DNA of 64,000 nucleotides from NCBI GenBank assembly GCA_037576195.1, contig CM075103.1, positions 37,957,250-38,021,249 on the forward strand, written 5' to 3'. The translations under genes and the position numbers were made by a program. The notes under the pieces are model-generated. The model did not search any database and had not been told where the DNA came from. It saw only the letters and a program-made list of their open reading frames with translations. The first letter of the stretch is position 1; each line of letters opens with the position of its first letter. Positions 35,901 to 48,553 of the stretch are shown piece by piece. The stretch comes from Phytoseiulus persimilis (lineage: Eukaryota; Arthropoda; Arachnida; Mesostigmata; Phytoseiidae).

Positions 35901-38900
35901 TTCGCTCGTTGAATCCTCCCAGTTGAGAGCGGGATGCTGGTAACACCGGGGACTTCGTCAGCTGGACACCCCTCCACATCACTACCATACCTCGAGCGGC
36001 CTCCGCTTTCTCGAGACATTCTTGGGTCTGGAATAGACTTTGGAAAAGTCTTGCGGATAAAGGTACCTCGAAGCAGTAGAACGGATCTACAAGTTAACGA
36101 ATGTTCCCGAGGGTTCGGTGCCGTAATTGCACTGCTCATGGGGACACACGAATGCCGGGGTCGTTTCCATCGAACATCGACGGACTCCTCCTGAACCTCA
36201 CTAAAGTCCCGAAGTCTCGTCTGGAAGCATGATTCTCGAAATGATGCCAGTTGAAAATAATCAGTAAATAATCAGAGAAATAATCAGCCGTAGAGTCGGG
36301 TCGATTGCGGATCGGGCCCATCGCGATCGTTTTTCCGAGCCAAAAGTGAGCCCGCGCGGCTAATACGCGATACGATACGCTTGCCTAACAGCAATCGTTC
36401 CCTGTCCGGGAATGAATGAATCCGGGATTTAATCGTTCCGCCCTCACAGTGGTCACATAGTTCCGGGGGCCAGTTCTCAGATTAACAAGACACGAAGCAG
36501 ACTTCTGGGGATGGAGCGTGTGATCACAAAAACAATCTGTTCTCACCGCTCATTAGCGTGGCTTGGAACATAGTTTGACTTGATCCCAGAACCACAGACA
36601 GTACTCACGCAGAGATGAAGCTGTGAGATCGTTCACATCTAACCTGACCGATGAAGTACAGTAAAACCTCAATGGAAGGAGATTGCATTGCAACCAGCGT
36701 ATAATTACTCTCGGTCGGCCATCCCAGGAGTCCAAGTTGAGGGGAGAAAATGAAAATCCTCGTTATTACGAAATTCCTCGCCACGGAGAAGTAGTGAGTC
36801 GAGGGTTTTCCCTCTGTTCTCCGGTCCAGAGCTCAGCAGTGCCCAAGTTCGGAAGCTCTCCATACGAAAAAGTTGGTCTTAATGATATCATTCGGATGTT
36901 AGTCTCCTCATTGCGTGGCGGCTGTCTTCGTTTGCGAGAGATCGGGTTGCACACCTGAATCCAGCAAGTGTCGAACAGCTCTCCATGAAGATTCGGTTCG
37001 GAAGCTCGGTTCCACACGCAGGCAAACTCAGAGCGGATACTTTCACCGCGATATGAACTGATGTCCTTGCGTTTTCTCGCGATCTGCATTTCGTATCTCC
37101 CAATCTTATGGCTCAGCTCACTTAAGGTCTGTGATATTCGAATCTGAATCAGGGATCCACACTCCGCTACACAACGTTGAAGAGAATTCCATCACCACGG
37201 AGCGAATCCACAGTTTCCTACTGCTTGTTTATGACCAGCATCCCCTGTAACGCGCTGTCTCCAATACAGACCATCCAGGGCACCGGAAGCCGAACGGAGG
37301 AGAGGTAATATTCAGGTGAGGAGGGATGAAGTGCGCATTTGCTAAGCGGACGTTAGCATCAGAGGTGAATAAAACGGATTCAACGACGATTTCGTAACAA
37401 CTCTGCTCAGCGCTCCGTCTCCAGCGTTAAAATCTAATTCCGTTCCGTGATGTTTGAGACAAGATCCCTATGATGTCTCAGCGAGCTGTACCGACTCGAC
37501 ATTTCGAGTGGTACCGGAGCCCTGTGTCGTCGTTACACAAGAACACAGAAGCGAAGGATTCGAGCAAACTCGAATCTATGGACGTTTCTCGGAACGCTGT
37601 TACGCTTTTGACTCGATGTAACGCTCATGTCGGTGGAAACATGGTCCACGGGAATAAGGAATCCATGCATAGAATGTCCGCCCATGTGGTAATGGACGGA
37701 AATTCTAAAATGTAATTCATTAACTGCGAGCGAATCAGGTCCATGCTGATTTGCTAGAACTTCATGAGGCTTGTGAGGGTATCAATGCTCATCCGATGGA
37801 TTTAAATGCGAGAACAATGAATGGCAGCCGTCCGGAAAGCCGCTGCGGACTCATACGACGAGTCTCTCCGCTGAAGATTCAACTTTTCGACCGTGAAGCC
37901 CGAGTTCGAAACTAAACTCACCTGCCGTGCGCGGTGATGCAGCGATGTCATGCTTCACCGGAAGATGTCCTGCAGAACAGTTTCTCACAAGGTCGGCGTC
38001 AGTCCTCGTGTCATCGCCCCGTGTTTCCTCTGTGATGACTCGTGCTCTAAGAATTGCCACATTTCGGCAAGATACGCCCGACAACTCGTAAGTACACCAT
38101 GGCCAAGTTAGAGCCCAGCCGAGAGCCCGGGCGCGACCTCAGAACTTTCGAGGGAGGGACTTGACGCGCGTAGCAGCAGCGCGTGACAGCCGCCGAACTT
38201 GAGATGGAAATCAGAGAAGTCGGAGTCTTGTTTCCACTGGCACGCGTGTGCATCAGCTGGCAGGGGTTCGCCGTCAGGGCTGCTCAATGACTGGAGATGC
38301 GCGCTGAACCCAACAGCTCCTCAGTCGAGCACCAGCACGCATCGTGTCAAAACAATGAAGACTTCCCTTGCCAGCCGGGCGGTGAATCGGATAATTATGC
38401 CAGCGTACATCTCCGTGTATCTCTAGAGTCGAAATCTGATGGACAACAATTGCTCCGGGGACTGTTCGCGACGCGGGTCCATTGGTCACATGGAACACTT
38501 GTCGCGAAGTATCCTTCGCGGCAACTCTGGGAAGCCGAGTCTCTCTGAGGCAGTGCGATGGAGGTATGAGTGGCAAAAATCGATGGATTGGTCGATTCAT
38601 CCCGTCGCATCTTATGAGAGTTAGTACACTCTCGAACGCGAACGCGCTGAGATACTCTCGGAAGCTTGCCGTCGGCGGGCTAAGGCGGCTCTTCTCGACT
38701 TGACTGCGTATCGAGATATCTCTGAAGGAGGTGAGATAGTGTATGCCGAGTATCAGTCAGCACCAGGGGCATTCGAGCGAATGATTGATGGAACCTCAGC
38801 AACAGCGTAGCCCATCTTCCGGAGCCGAACACGATTATGAGCCAGGGCTCAGTGTTTTGGGGAAGCACGGCACCTGTTATTGGCGCAGTTCCCATCAATC

Positions 38901-41333
38901 GCTCCGAGGACCATCTGTCCGCGAGGCGTACTAAGGAGCAACGTGCGTCTGAAGGAACTCATGCGAACGTTTGAATGACTCGCTTCATCGGTCGACGTGA
39001 GTCATGGACAGGGAGAGCCGAAATACAAGCTCAAGTGCATGAAGCACAGTAACGATCTCGAGCGGGACAGAGGCGCAGTGTATTGTCAGCACCTTATCCG
39101 ACTTCCTGGAGAAAAGTGAGGCTCTAACAACGCAGTGCGATCAAAGCATCCAGGCGCCATGGGAAACGCAAAAAATGTTTCTTCCTGAGTCTAGGATTCA
39201 CACTCAAATACGAGGTGTCGAGTGTTGCGTGGTAGTGTCACATTCCTAACTTGACCGGAGGAAGCGGTTGGAGAGTTAGAGACATGTGAAGCTCGACCCC
39301 GGACGGCAGCCCACGTAAGAGGAGCGCTGTGAACTTTATTTTTCGGGAAGAGTTTTCTCACGTGTCAGAGTCATGGTACACGTTGTTGGGCCTCAGGAAT
39401 TCCAATCGCCCTAACCGATCTCACCAAGTTTGTCAGGAAGACGCCAATCTCGTTACCCCGATCAGCTAAGCACAATGTACCTCGCCGTGGCGGCCGGGCT
39501 GGTCCGGGAATTCCGGCTGAGTCGACAGTCGCGCCTTGCGACCCCAAACCGCCTTGTTGCAGGGGCCGCGTTCCTCGATGTCGCCCTCGAATGAAACTCA
39601 GAGCAGGCGACAGCAGCTTACGCGAACTCGCTTTATCGGAACGGTGTTTGTGACTGTGCTTACGAGAATTGCTTCGACTTCGAGCGAGACGCATTCAAAG
39701 AAATGCCCATCTACCTGACGTTGGAGAGGCTCGAGTGAGAGGTCTCGCCGACGGAGCAGCTCCAAAGAGGGACCATCGCCTCGATCAAGTTCGAGAACAT
39801 AGTGGATTCCGCGGACGGTCTCCGTACGGTCAGTGAGAGAGTTTCTGCTCCCGCGTCCCCGTTCGCTGGATCCCGAGCAGCAACCGGGACACGGCCGTCA
39901 AACTATTTATATTAGAAGCAGGCCGGCGCGAAGAGAATTTTTTTCCCTCTCGGATTTTCGAGCATGAGTGGCTGCTCTCTGGTACTTACGATCTCATCGA
40001 GCACGGGGAGCTTGACTTACCTCGAGTCGTTTTAGTCCGGTCACGTTTGGTTCCAGAATTCAGAGCGGCGCAAGTTGTCTTACCTCGGCCGTGCCAGGTC
40101 CGACGAACTATATTCCTACACCTCGCTGCACCTTTCCACTCACTCACTTACCCACCCAACCTCGTCTGCTCGAGTATCTCTATCGGCTGAACGCGAGGAA
40201 TGCATGAAAATATGTTTGAGAGCAGAATATGCTGACCAATAGCCTAAGGCATGCCCGAGCCACGAGTTGTGCCACAGCTGCTCCGCATTCTTCGTGTCCT
40301 AACTCGGAATCCGGGTGATTTGTTCGTGCTTACGCGTTAATATTCACATCCAGCATCAGTGTCCCTTCGTTCCCTCTGAGCACTTGTGGAATCCCGCTCC
40401 TTCCCACCGGCTAGGTTGCGACGAAAGTCGAGGCTACTTCTTGCCGGTTCCTCCCGTCGATTGTAAATAAAAAATTTCCCTGCACTGGATCGCGGTCGCG
40501 CGATCCGTCCATCGTTCCGCCAAGCGAGCACGTCTTGGAGGGGCGATCCCTGAGTCACTCGAAATGGATGGGCTGTGATTATGGAGTAGTTCTCGGCTCC
40601 TATGGACTGTCAGCTCAGGAGCCCCGAAGAAGATCAGCAATGAATCATGAATGCATTCCACTATACATCGCGATACGTTTGGCTCACATCAGATCATGTG
40701 TGTTCTCATACTGAGTCCTGCACGGGAGATAGCATCTTGATGCTTCAAGTCACTTTGGAACGAACGTATATCCACTGAAATGAATACATTACAGTGGAAT
40801 GGTACATGATGAATGCAATACAATGAATGCCCTATTTTACCCAACGAATGCCCCTGTCTTCGATGCACACCCGCCCCCAATCTAAGCTCCCTCCTTTTGG
40901 TGGCTGAGAACTACATGAGCAGTCCCAATAGACCCCCCTCCCAATTCACGCCTCCCCCTCCCATTTCTGGATGTGGCACGAGCCGAGACGAACCTGAGGT
41001 AAACTCTTTTCCCCAGTGATTGGCCTTCTTCAATTGAGGAGAAGACTTCTCGCTTGAAACCCCCTTTTTCGAGGGTGGCTGAAAGATACACGCCTCTCTC
41101 TAATCGAGATCCCTCCCCGATAGACTCTACAACTCCCTCGGCTGGAAACATAAACGCCCCGGCATTCATCTGAAGCAATACCGCGTATGCAGTTCCACGG
41201 AGCGGAAACGCATTCTGGAGCCCGCTGATTCTTGGGAAATCCGTTCAGATTACAAGTATACTATGAGGTCAGAGTTCTCACTACGAAGGTAATTGCGGGG
41301 TCGATCTTTTCATACTTTTGGGGATCCTTGAGG
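35901..41333. other. No recognised gene
   Basis: Apart from the short A-rich repeat near 36254, nothing stands out. + frame 36683-36958 and − frame 36766-37089 overlap and are both plausible and unsupported. Around 40760-40850 GAATG and AATGAAT recur loosely. 40860-41130 is unusually C- and T-rich. Confidence 0.3.
36254..36289 (+). repeat. Short A-rich tandem repeat AAATAATCAG, three units
   Basis: Three units of AAATAATCAG separated by one or two bases, in an otherwise mixed sequence. A minor microsatellite-like repeat. Confidence 0.75.
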
Positions 41334-41334
41334 T

Positions 41335-41342
41335 GATTCCGG
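41335..41342. repeat. Target-site duplication, left, foldback copy 2
   Basis: GATTCCGG lies at the left edge and is repeated at 41985-41992. One extra T separates it from the terminal GGTCGGG shared with copy 1. Confidence 0.55.
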
Positions 41343-41983
41343 TGGTCGGGTACCAGTTACCCGAATACAGATTCTCCTCTCACCGCTGAATCCTCATGCG
41401 TTGAAGCTCCTCGTGCACGACGTTTCGCGCGCTGATACAACTTCGGAAGTTCAGCTCAACCAACACTACCTTTCTCTCGAGAGTGACGTTACCCAAGAGT
41501 TCGAGTCTCCTGTCTCGCTCGAAGTTTTCAATATTTCTACTGGGACACAGAAAGTCGTCCTTCACAGTAAGGTATTGTTTTCAATATTCTTATCTTGATA
41601 CTATTTCGTTAATTTACTGGTTAAGAATCGTCAAACGTGCCATCGCCTGTTCTGCTGCGCGCGCTTTTCGGGAAATCTGGCCACATAACGGAGGACCTAG
41701 TAGATCCCCGCGAGTTTTCGCTCGTGGGTTTCCATGATCAAGCCATATTTGTATTCCGCACGTCACATCTGGAGACTTGTGGAAATACACTGTACTTTGC
41801 GCTGTACTTCACGGCACGGAAACGACTTCGTATATTCGTATTGGTTCCACCTCTGCTAAGTCAGTGGAGTGGATATCTCTTCCAGTCAGTTTCTATGCTC
41901 CTCTCAGGGATCCATCGTTACTCCGAGGGTGAGGATTTGACAGTGGGAGAGAGAAATTTGAATTCGGGCTCCTGGGATAGGAC
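41343..41983. mobile_element. Foldback-type DNA transposon, copy 2 (about 640 bp, older or less expanded)
   Basis: This is the second member of the family at 26446-27015. The left terminus (41343-41406) and right terminus (about 41918-41983) are inverted relative to each other and match the copy 1 termini. Each holds only about one 15-bp unit. The outer ends match copy 1: GGTCGGGTACC on the left and GGATAGGAC on the right. Flanking repeats are GATTCCGG at 41335-41342 and 41985-41992 (9 bp with one mismatch). The interior aligns to copy 1 over 41375-41575 and 41800-41920, by eye at roughly three quarters identity. It is longer in between (41576-41800), so copy 1 appears internally deleted. Confidence 0.75.
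41380..41574 (-). pseudogene. Reading frame inside foldback copy 2, conserved in copy 1, family unknown
   Basis: Read on the minus strand, about 62 codons are open and end QRMRIQR-stop at the inner edge of the left terminus. The matching segment of copy 1 (minus strand, about 26555-26705) is open in the same frame over the aligned part. It shares RDRRLELLGNV, LNFRS and QRMR. Many differences between copies are silent in this frame (CGG/CGA, GAT/GAC, CTG/CTC, CTT/CTC, GTA/GTG, TTG/CTG). The other tested forward phase puts differences mostly at first positions. This suggests a once-translated exon or transposon protein. I do not recognise the family. No start is visible in copy 2, and copy 1 has TAG where copy 2 has CAG near the end. 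Confidence 0.45.
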
Positions 41984-41984
41984 G

Positions 41985-41992
41985 GATTCCGG
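41985..41992. repeat. Target-site duplication, right, foldback copy 2
   Basis: GATTCCGG lies directly after the right end GGATAGGACG and matches the left flank at 41335-41342. Confidence 0.55.
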
Positions 41993-43907
41993 GGTCGACG
42001 GCCTCTACTCAGGAGGTCGATGAGTCTGAGGAGTTTGAGAACCACTTCTCGAACACTTCCTCATATGCCCCGTTAGCGCGTTCAGGATCTTGAAGTTTTG
42101 CACCGGGTGAGTAGCGGCTCAGGTGGCGGTCGGATCCCAGGAGCGATCGCTCTGAGCATGGTCTCCTTGGCGGCTGATGGAGAGATCTCCCTGCAACAAG
42201 TCTCAAGTTAATAGCAGCCGATGCAGCGCATGAGCGGCGCAAGTCACAAAGAGCATCTTCATAAACCTCGGTGAATAGTGGCGTAGCCAGGGGGGAGCTG
42301 AGCAGGCTTCAGGCTCTGAGGAGGGAATTCCGAGGTCGATCCGATCACATTTTTAAGTGCCTAAGGAGGAGATTCCGGCATCGATCCGGTAATAAGTTTC
42401 GGAATCTATTGAGCTGATTCGGGCGTCGATTCTACCATACTTTTTGGAGTCTATAGAGATGATTTGACGCATACGAGTGTCTACGAGACCGTCTTCGAGA
42501 CAATAAGCAGTTCAGAGTCAGATTCGAGGAGCTGATACGCAATCTATGAGACCGGCTCCAGAAACATACGAAAGAAGGTTTCAACGATTAAATGACGATT
42601 TCGAGGAGTTGTAGTGCAAACCCCGCTTTCCAAGCACGATGAAGCGCTTAAATGTTATATTCATGGAGCCGGAGCAAAACCAGCGAGAGAAACTCCAGAG
42701 ACAGCTGGAGACATTTTCAAATCTGCGACAGTATCCCTTGATTTCAGTCGGAATTTTCGATCAGTTTGGAGCAAACTGCTGCACGGAAAATTGACAGCAT
42801 GTACCGATAAGCCAAAGATGGCTATAGAAACGATGCTGGCCCAATGAAGAGAGGGAAAAGTGCCTCCACGCCAGGAACCGCAGTCCGACCGCGGCCGGCT
42901 CCAGTCGGCTGGAGGTCGGCTGGTCTCATGTGGTATACGGAGGCGATCAATGAAGACCATCGATCCTGAATTACATGAGGAACAAAAACCTCAACGCCTC
43001 GCTTCTGATCTTTCAAGTCGAACGCAAGCTTTCCTGTTGTTGTTGACAGGGCGATCCTACCGTTCTCATTGCACTCCAGAAATGGATAGATTTCATAGAT
43101 TTTCCATGAATGGTTCGGCAGAGGATAAAGCAAACATTTCTTCAGGGTTTCACAGACCGCGTGGAAGGTAGGCGGGCGGAAAAAAACACTCTTCCAACCC
43201 CCCCTCCCCGGGGAGAATCCTGACTACGTCACTGTCGATGAACTTCTTATCCGATTTCCCTGGTCAGGGCGCCTGGCTGGAGCACCGGGGCTGCGAGTTC
43301 TTCGAGCGGAGGGTCAAGTATGCTGCTGAGAAGTTGCCGAAACGTTCCAGAGGAATCGAAGCAGCGGGCTCTTCAAGATTAGCGGCGTTTCGGAATTCCC
43401 ATCCTCTTTCAAACTCTGAACGATTGCTCTGGCTTCCATCATTCTCAGTGGAACGAGGCTATTCGGAGATGGGAATAGGAAAGAAGCGGAAAGAACAGCT
43501 CGCAAATCGTGAATCCTTTACACATAAACCCCTCCTCCTCCTCTGTCATAAACTGTTCTCCAGAGGGTGATCGGAGATCCGGATAGAGAACGGAGCTCTG
43601 ATTATTCCAAACATCATTCAACACACGGCTCTTTGTCCGAACACGTCGCCTGGCAAGCCCACTCGAGCGCATAGCTAAGCTGGAAAACGGACGAACCGAT
43701 GATGGGGTTTTGGAGCGGGGCTAATTCGTTCTTCATCTTTGGAGGAGTTTCAGACCGAGACAGGTCGGTCCGAAGATGAGTTCAGTGGGCGAGTCGGGGA
43801 ATGTTGTGCGGTCCTGGAATGTTCCGCACATGATGGGAAACTGTTATTCAGTCCGTGGATAATCCGGCCGCGGCTCAACTTGGGGGTTGTCCCACGACCT
43901 TTTCCCC

Positions 43908-43958
43908 GAAAACAATTATTGCGAGCTTGTGAAAACAATTATTGCGAGCAATTATTGC
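43908..43958 (+). repeat. 19-bp direct repeat plus partial third copy
   Basis: GAAAACAATTATTGCGAGC occurs at 43908-43926 and again at 43931-43949, followed at once by CAATTATTGC (43949-43958). The period is 23 bp. It is local slippage or a small regulatory array; there is no gene nearby to choose between them. Confidence 0.8.
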
Positions 43959-44848
43959 TTGTAAGGAGCAGACTCAAAGTCGATCCAGAGGATGTCAGGC
44001 CAAATCAAATATTGGCACAACGAAGTACGGAGATGAGCAGGGCCAGCTGGAATCGGGCATTTTCTTGATGTACGCCTCAATGAGACCCGGCTCCGGCTTT
44101 TCGGAATCGATCAAATTCTTCCGAGTGGAGTCGTTTGGACATGCCAACAGAACGAGAGGGACGGGGGAACTCCTCGGTGCCCTCTGAGGCACGAATTACA
44201 GCGATCGCCGCATCGGTATTCAAGCGGGCCCGATGGATAGAGAACTGGGACTTCTAACGGATCGAGTTTTATGATCCTCGTTTGGTGCGCGAAAGTTTCT
44301 GGAGATGAGTTAGCCAGGGCCAATTAGGCGACAGTACACCGGGGAGGATAGAGAGTAGTCTCCCGTAGCGTTTAATACATCGACTGTCCACTTTACATTC
44401 CCATGAGAAGTTTGTGATGCTTGTTATTCCGCGAACGACGCTAATGGCGCGCCAGACCCTTCCACCGAACTGCGTGGGACCGCAAGTTGGGACTTGACGC
44501 TGCTCGTCTCAGTGAGAGTCCCGGACCGATAGCTCCTGTCCCTCCGGTGTGCGCCTCGAGAGAAAGAGATGAGGCAATAAGAGCAGTAACAGGAGCAAGC
44601 AAGGCAAGAGGGGAGCAAATCGACCAGAGGCAAAGATGTTATCGCTTCCTAGATAGATACAACCGCTGATATTCTCCTCGGCGACCCCGTGTTGAAACGT
44701 GCTCCAGATCGCTTGAACGCCGAGCGATATTCGACCGCCTACAAGCCGGAAGGTGGAGTGTTGGAGTGCTTTTATTTCCGCGATTTCAGCATTATTTGTC
44801 TATACTTCATCGAGATTGGCTTCCCAAAACACTCTCCGGAGAGCGGGC

Positions 44849-45511
44849 TCACTGCAACTCGAGAGTGCCACAGCAATAAGGGTCCGAGGACCAGTCGCAG
44901 GCCAAACCTCTCTGAGCCACTCGGTTGCCTCGCTCGCAGCGAGCAAAAAAAGAATGCTCGAGCCAAAGAAGCTCGGAAAGCGAGTGATCGCAGCCCTTCT
45001 TGCCGCGTGGACCCGAGAAACTACGTTCCATCGAGACTCGCGAACGAAAAAACTCATACTCAAGGGCTATTCGATCGAGGATTACACAATAATTAGCGAT
45101 GGCCGCGAGAATTGAGCGACTTGCATGATTTTTCCCGACGCACGCCACCACGAGCTCTCTAAGAATGTTGCCAGAAAGCTTCCTTCGTCCCGCCTGGCGT
45201 TTCTGCTCGAAACCAGCCAGAGCATGGGATCCCAGGGATGGACTGAATGTCCCACGTGCGAAGTACGAACTCGTCGCGTTCTCAAACGACTTTTTCCGTC
45301 TGCCTTCAATATCTGCCGTTGGTCTTCTCCTCGCGTCGAGGATCTCGTCGAAACTTTGATGTGGGGGACGAGAATCTCCTTGGTACGCGGGACGGAGCAG
45401 AAGAGCGGAACATGGTCTCGAAGATTCTAATTGAAACTTTTCATTCCGTATAAAGAAGAAGTCTCGAGCCAGGCCGGGACAGCTAATTAGGCCACAGCCG
45501 CAGGGCTCCAC
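44849..45511 (-). CDS. Unassigned 220-codon open frame (minus), overlapping a coding-like plus tract
   Basis: Among the longest open frames outside the LINE. It starts with GTG at 45511 and has no ATG until about residue 148, so if real it is an exon, not a full gene. The + strand of the same interval (44753-45453) is also coding-like, in three pieces. One is KLGKRVIAALLAAWTRETTF in one frame, ending at TGA 45113-45115. The second is DPRDGLNVPRAKYELVAF in another frame, and the third NFDVGDENLLGTRDG in the third. In the last piece 14 of 33 codons begin with G. Either strand could be the remnant. No family recognised on either. Confidence 0.2.
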   Translation of the reverse strand: MEPCGCGLISCPGLARDFFFIRNEKFQLESSRPCSALLLRPAYQGDSRPPHQSFDEILDARRRPTADIEGRRKKSFENATSSYFARGTFSPSLGSHALAGFEQKRQAGRRKLSGNILRELVVACVGKNHASRSILAAIANYCVILDRIALEYEFFRSRVSMERSFSGPRGKKGCDHSLSELLWLEHSFFARCERGNRVAQRGLACDWSSDPYCCGTLELQ

Positions 45512-47849
45512 TCTAATGCTGGTAAAGATCAGGGTGCAAGCTACGAGGCAGAACAGAATCCAGATGAAATATACGTCCCAGCACGAACGTTGTTGCTATC
45601 TGTGCGACGAACTACAGAGGGGCATGCCGGTCATTGCAGCCCGCTGGCGCAGTCGATTCCCTGAGTCTGGGACGACGCTGAAGTTTTGTGAGGACGTTGC
45701 GATGACACCCACTCTGTCGTCATCAGGAAGTTGGATAGTTGATGTCGCCAGCAGATTTCTGCAACCGGTATCACCCCATTGTTGACCGGCTTCACCCCGT
45801 TTCCTTGCATCCTGCCGACTCTACAACATTCTCATTCGATAGAGATTCCATGTGGCGCCGAGCACAAGGGTGATTCATTCGGGAACCCGCTCGGAACGAA
45901 ATTCCGGTAATCTTTCCGAAGACGCGTCAGGAAACCTCAAAACCAGTTGACGTCGAGCATAATGCTCCTTGGGAGCGAACGAAGGAGGTGCCGGAACGAC
46001 GGCTTCGGGCATGACAAAAACGGAAACAACGTGCGATGAGCCCGGAAATTAGGAAGACCAGAGCTCAGAGATCAGACGCCATTCAAAACTGGAGCTTCCG
46101 CGATCCTACTATCCATTCCAAAACGCAGGCATTGGATTTTTTAGTTGGGGAGTTGAACTGATCATCGGAACAGAGAACCTATCGTTGCTCTCGATCTGCG
46201 GCTTATTGAGGCTTCCCCGTTTTGTGGAACGTTTCTCGAAACATCAATCGGAAACTCCATTTTCTAGAAACATCGGAAGTGTTCCCCATCGTCTGCCTGT
46301 CCTCAATAAAACTCCGAAGCCAATTTGCGGAGTGGTTCGAGATTTCCGGCATAATGTAGACCGTATTCTCTTGGGGAGAGATAGGAAATTAATATAACTT
46401 GATATGTTTTAATGTAGGCTTACATTCTACCGGCGAGGGTTCGCGTGTTGTGGCGGAAGCTAGCCGCAACGAAACTGAAACCACCCGGGGTTGAGCTATG
46501 CGGCACTGTCGAGTAGCGTGAATCACCCGTTTCGCTGTTAGCGGCTTGCATCCATGATACTGGTCGTCAATGACATCGATGTGGAACGTAAGCCTGCGGA
46601 ACCACTAGTTCAGCTACTGAACTTTACCCCTATCTTTTTTCCTGCGGGAACAATTCAATACAGCTATCAGCGATCACTGCGCGGAATTGAAGATTCCGCA
46701 TCGTATCATACTAGAGATGTCCGAAAATCGTTCCCAGATATAGCTATCGTTTATTAGCGCGGAATTTTGAGGGGCTGTCTTTTGGGACTCCGGGAGACGA
46801 CTTGAGTGCAGAAACTCATCAGGATATTAGATCTGAAGGAGCCCGGAAAAAACTCTAACGGCTTGCTGAAAAAACTCAAATAAGCGGAAAATCGTCGCCG
46901 GGTCGCTGTATCTGGAGGGAATAATGAATCGCGGAGCTCGAACTCGATTTTTCCACCGGCCACCCTTGAGGCCTCTATCACGTTCGCAGCTCGTCAAAAT
47001 CTGTGCCCGATTCGCGGGAGGTGGGGCATCCCATATCGGGGCATTGTCCCATATTCAGCCCCGTTCCCCCAGAACCACGTTTGAGCCGGTGATTTATCCG
47101 GGCTCGGCCGCCGTTTCCAGCTCCAGACCGAGAATCCGAGAGGCTTTCCTACACCGTAGAGGAATGGCAACTCTAAAGCTGACGTCAGATCGAATCCGTG
47201 CTTCGTAGAGGGCTGAGACCCCCAACGACTTATAGGTTCCCTGAGTGCTCTGAGTAAAGAGGAAGAAATCACTCTTCGCTTTTCTGGAACTTTTGGCGTC
47301 TTGGCCGAGTGCCGGAGCGTCCGATGCGGCTCGAGATCCTTGCTTCCTACCTCTCTGTACCCTCTTCTTCCGAATTGCCTTCATCAAGCGAAAAATGTGT
47401 CATAGTCGCGGAAAATTTCGCCACTCATCGGAACGTGCGAGGGCTCCAGAATGCAGGACAGGAAAAGATGGGAACGTCGAGAAGGAACCGGATTTCTCGA
47501 GCCGAAACGGGAGGGTATCGTCCACAGCGACGACGCTGATAACGACCACGACGGCGGCCTACGCTATGAGGGGGAGACGCGAATCCCGCTGGCCTCTCCG
47601 AGCTCCGCAAGGAACCCAGAACGAAGGAAGGCTTCCGACCTGGGCGAGTTTCGGCTGGAATTGAGAACCGGAGCAGGAAGATAGATCAGGAACCTGGGAT
47701 CGAGACGAAGACTTCGCAAAGGCTTCGGGCGACCCCCAGGAAGGCCAATAAGCGAATTCTTAGTTCGAGGCCTGAAACGTTGGCGCTCCTCTTCAGAGCA
47801 AAGACGTCATAACCGACCGGGAAGGCTCGATGAGCCACCGATCTGGCCT

Positions 47850-48553
47850 ACTAAGGAATTCGACTGACTGGTACATTCGTCGGGAGCCCGAATTGGAAGA
47901 ATCAATGTTCGCATTCACCGGTAGGAACACTGCCAACAATTTTACAGCTACTGGGGCTTGGAGTGCACTCGCTTTTATCGTCGCTGCAGGGAAACCGATC
48001 TGGATAGATCAGCTCGCATAGGTCATCGCTGTATCCTCGGGTCACGCTCTGTGCGAACACGCCTCCGGATACAGGGCTACGGGATGGAGACTTCGAGAGT
48101 TTTTTGATTGTTGAAGCTATTGAAAATAGGACGTTCCCTGTCTCGATGCAACGGGGGAGTTTGCATGTCTGTGGATACGGCTCCTTCTCACGAAATATCC
48201 GGGACGCTCGATTCGCGTGGAAAGAGCGTCCATGAGGGAGGTTTCCCCGGACTGGATTCAGTCCTATCCGGACTATGATATTCTTTCGAAACGACCGTGG
48301 CGTAGCCGCATGATCGGGTAGCGATATGTAAAGTTCCCGTATGATCTCAAATGGAACGGTCTTCCTCCACAAGAGAACCTTCCCGGGCCTTGTGGAAATC
48401 GACGGGCATGCCTTCCGAATAGACCAGGGACGACAAGACACATATGGGACAGGGACTGGGACGTATGACGATCATATTTATGAGCTCGACCCATTGGTAT
48501 CTTGGAAGCTGTCCGAGGAGATTTGCGCGTCTAAATTCCCACGAAGAGAATGA
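47850..48553 (+). pseudogene. Unidentified coding-like tract, several frames
   Basis: Successive + strand segments read as plausible protein with at least two frame changes and one stop. They are 47850-48019, then 48010-48231 (containing GDFESFLIVEAIENRTF), then 48231-48320 (SPDWIQSYPDYDILSKRPW), then 48341-48553 (containing DQGRQDTYGTGTGTYDDHIY). In the last segment 23 of 70 codons begin with G. It could be a decayed gene of about 230 codons. No domain is recognised, and the minus strand is also open over 47902-48441, so confidence is low. Confidence 0.22.

Noticed and set aside
42614..43171. Gene on either strand
   Set aside because: Both strands give plausible peptides in different frames with no domain or start support, so no call was made.
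43205..43260. PiggyBac-like DYVTVDELL motif
   Set aside because: Only about nine residues resemble the transposase TVDEQL block. The expected following motif and the upstream domain are absent in all frames.
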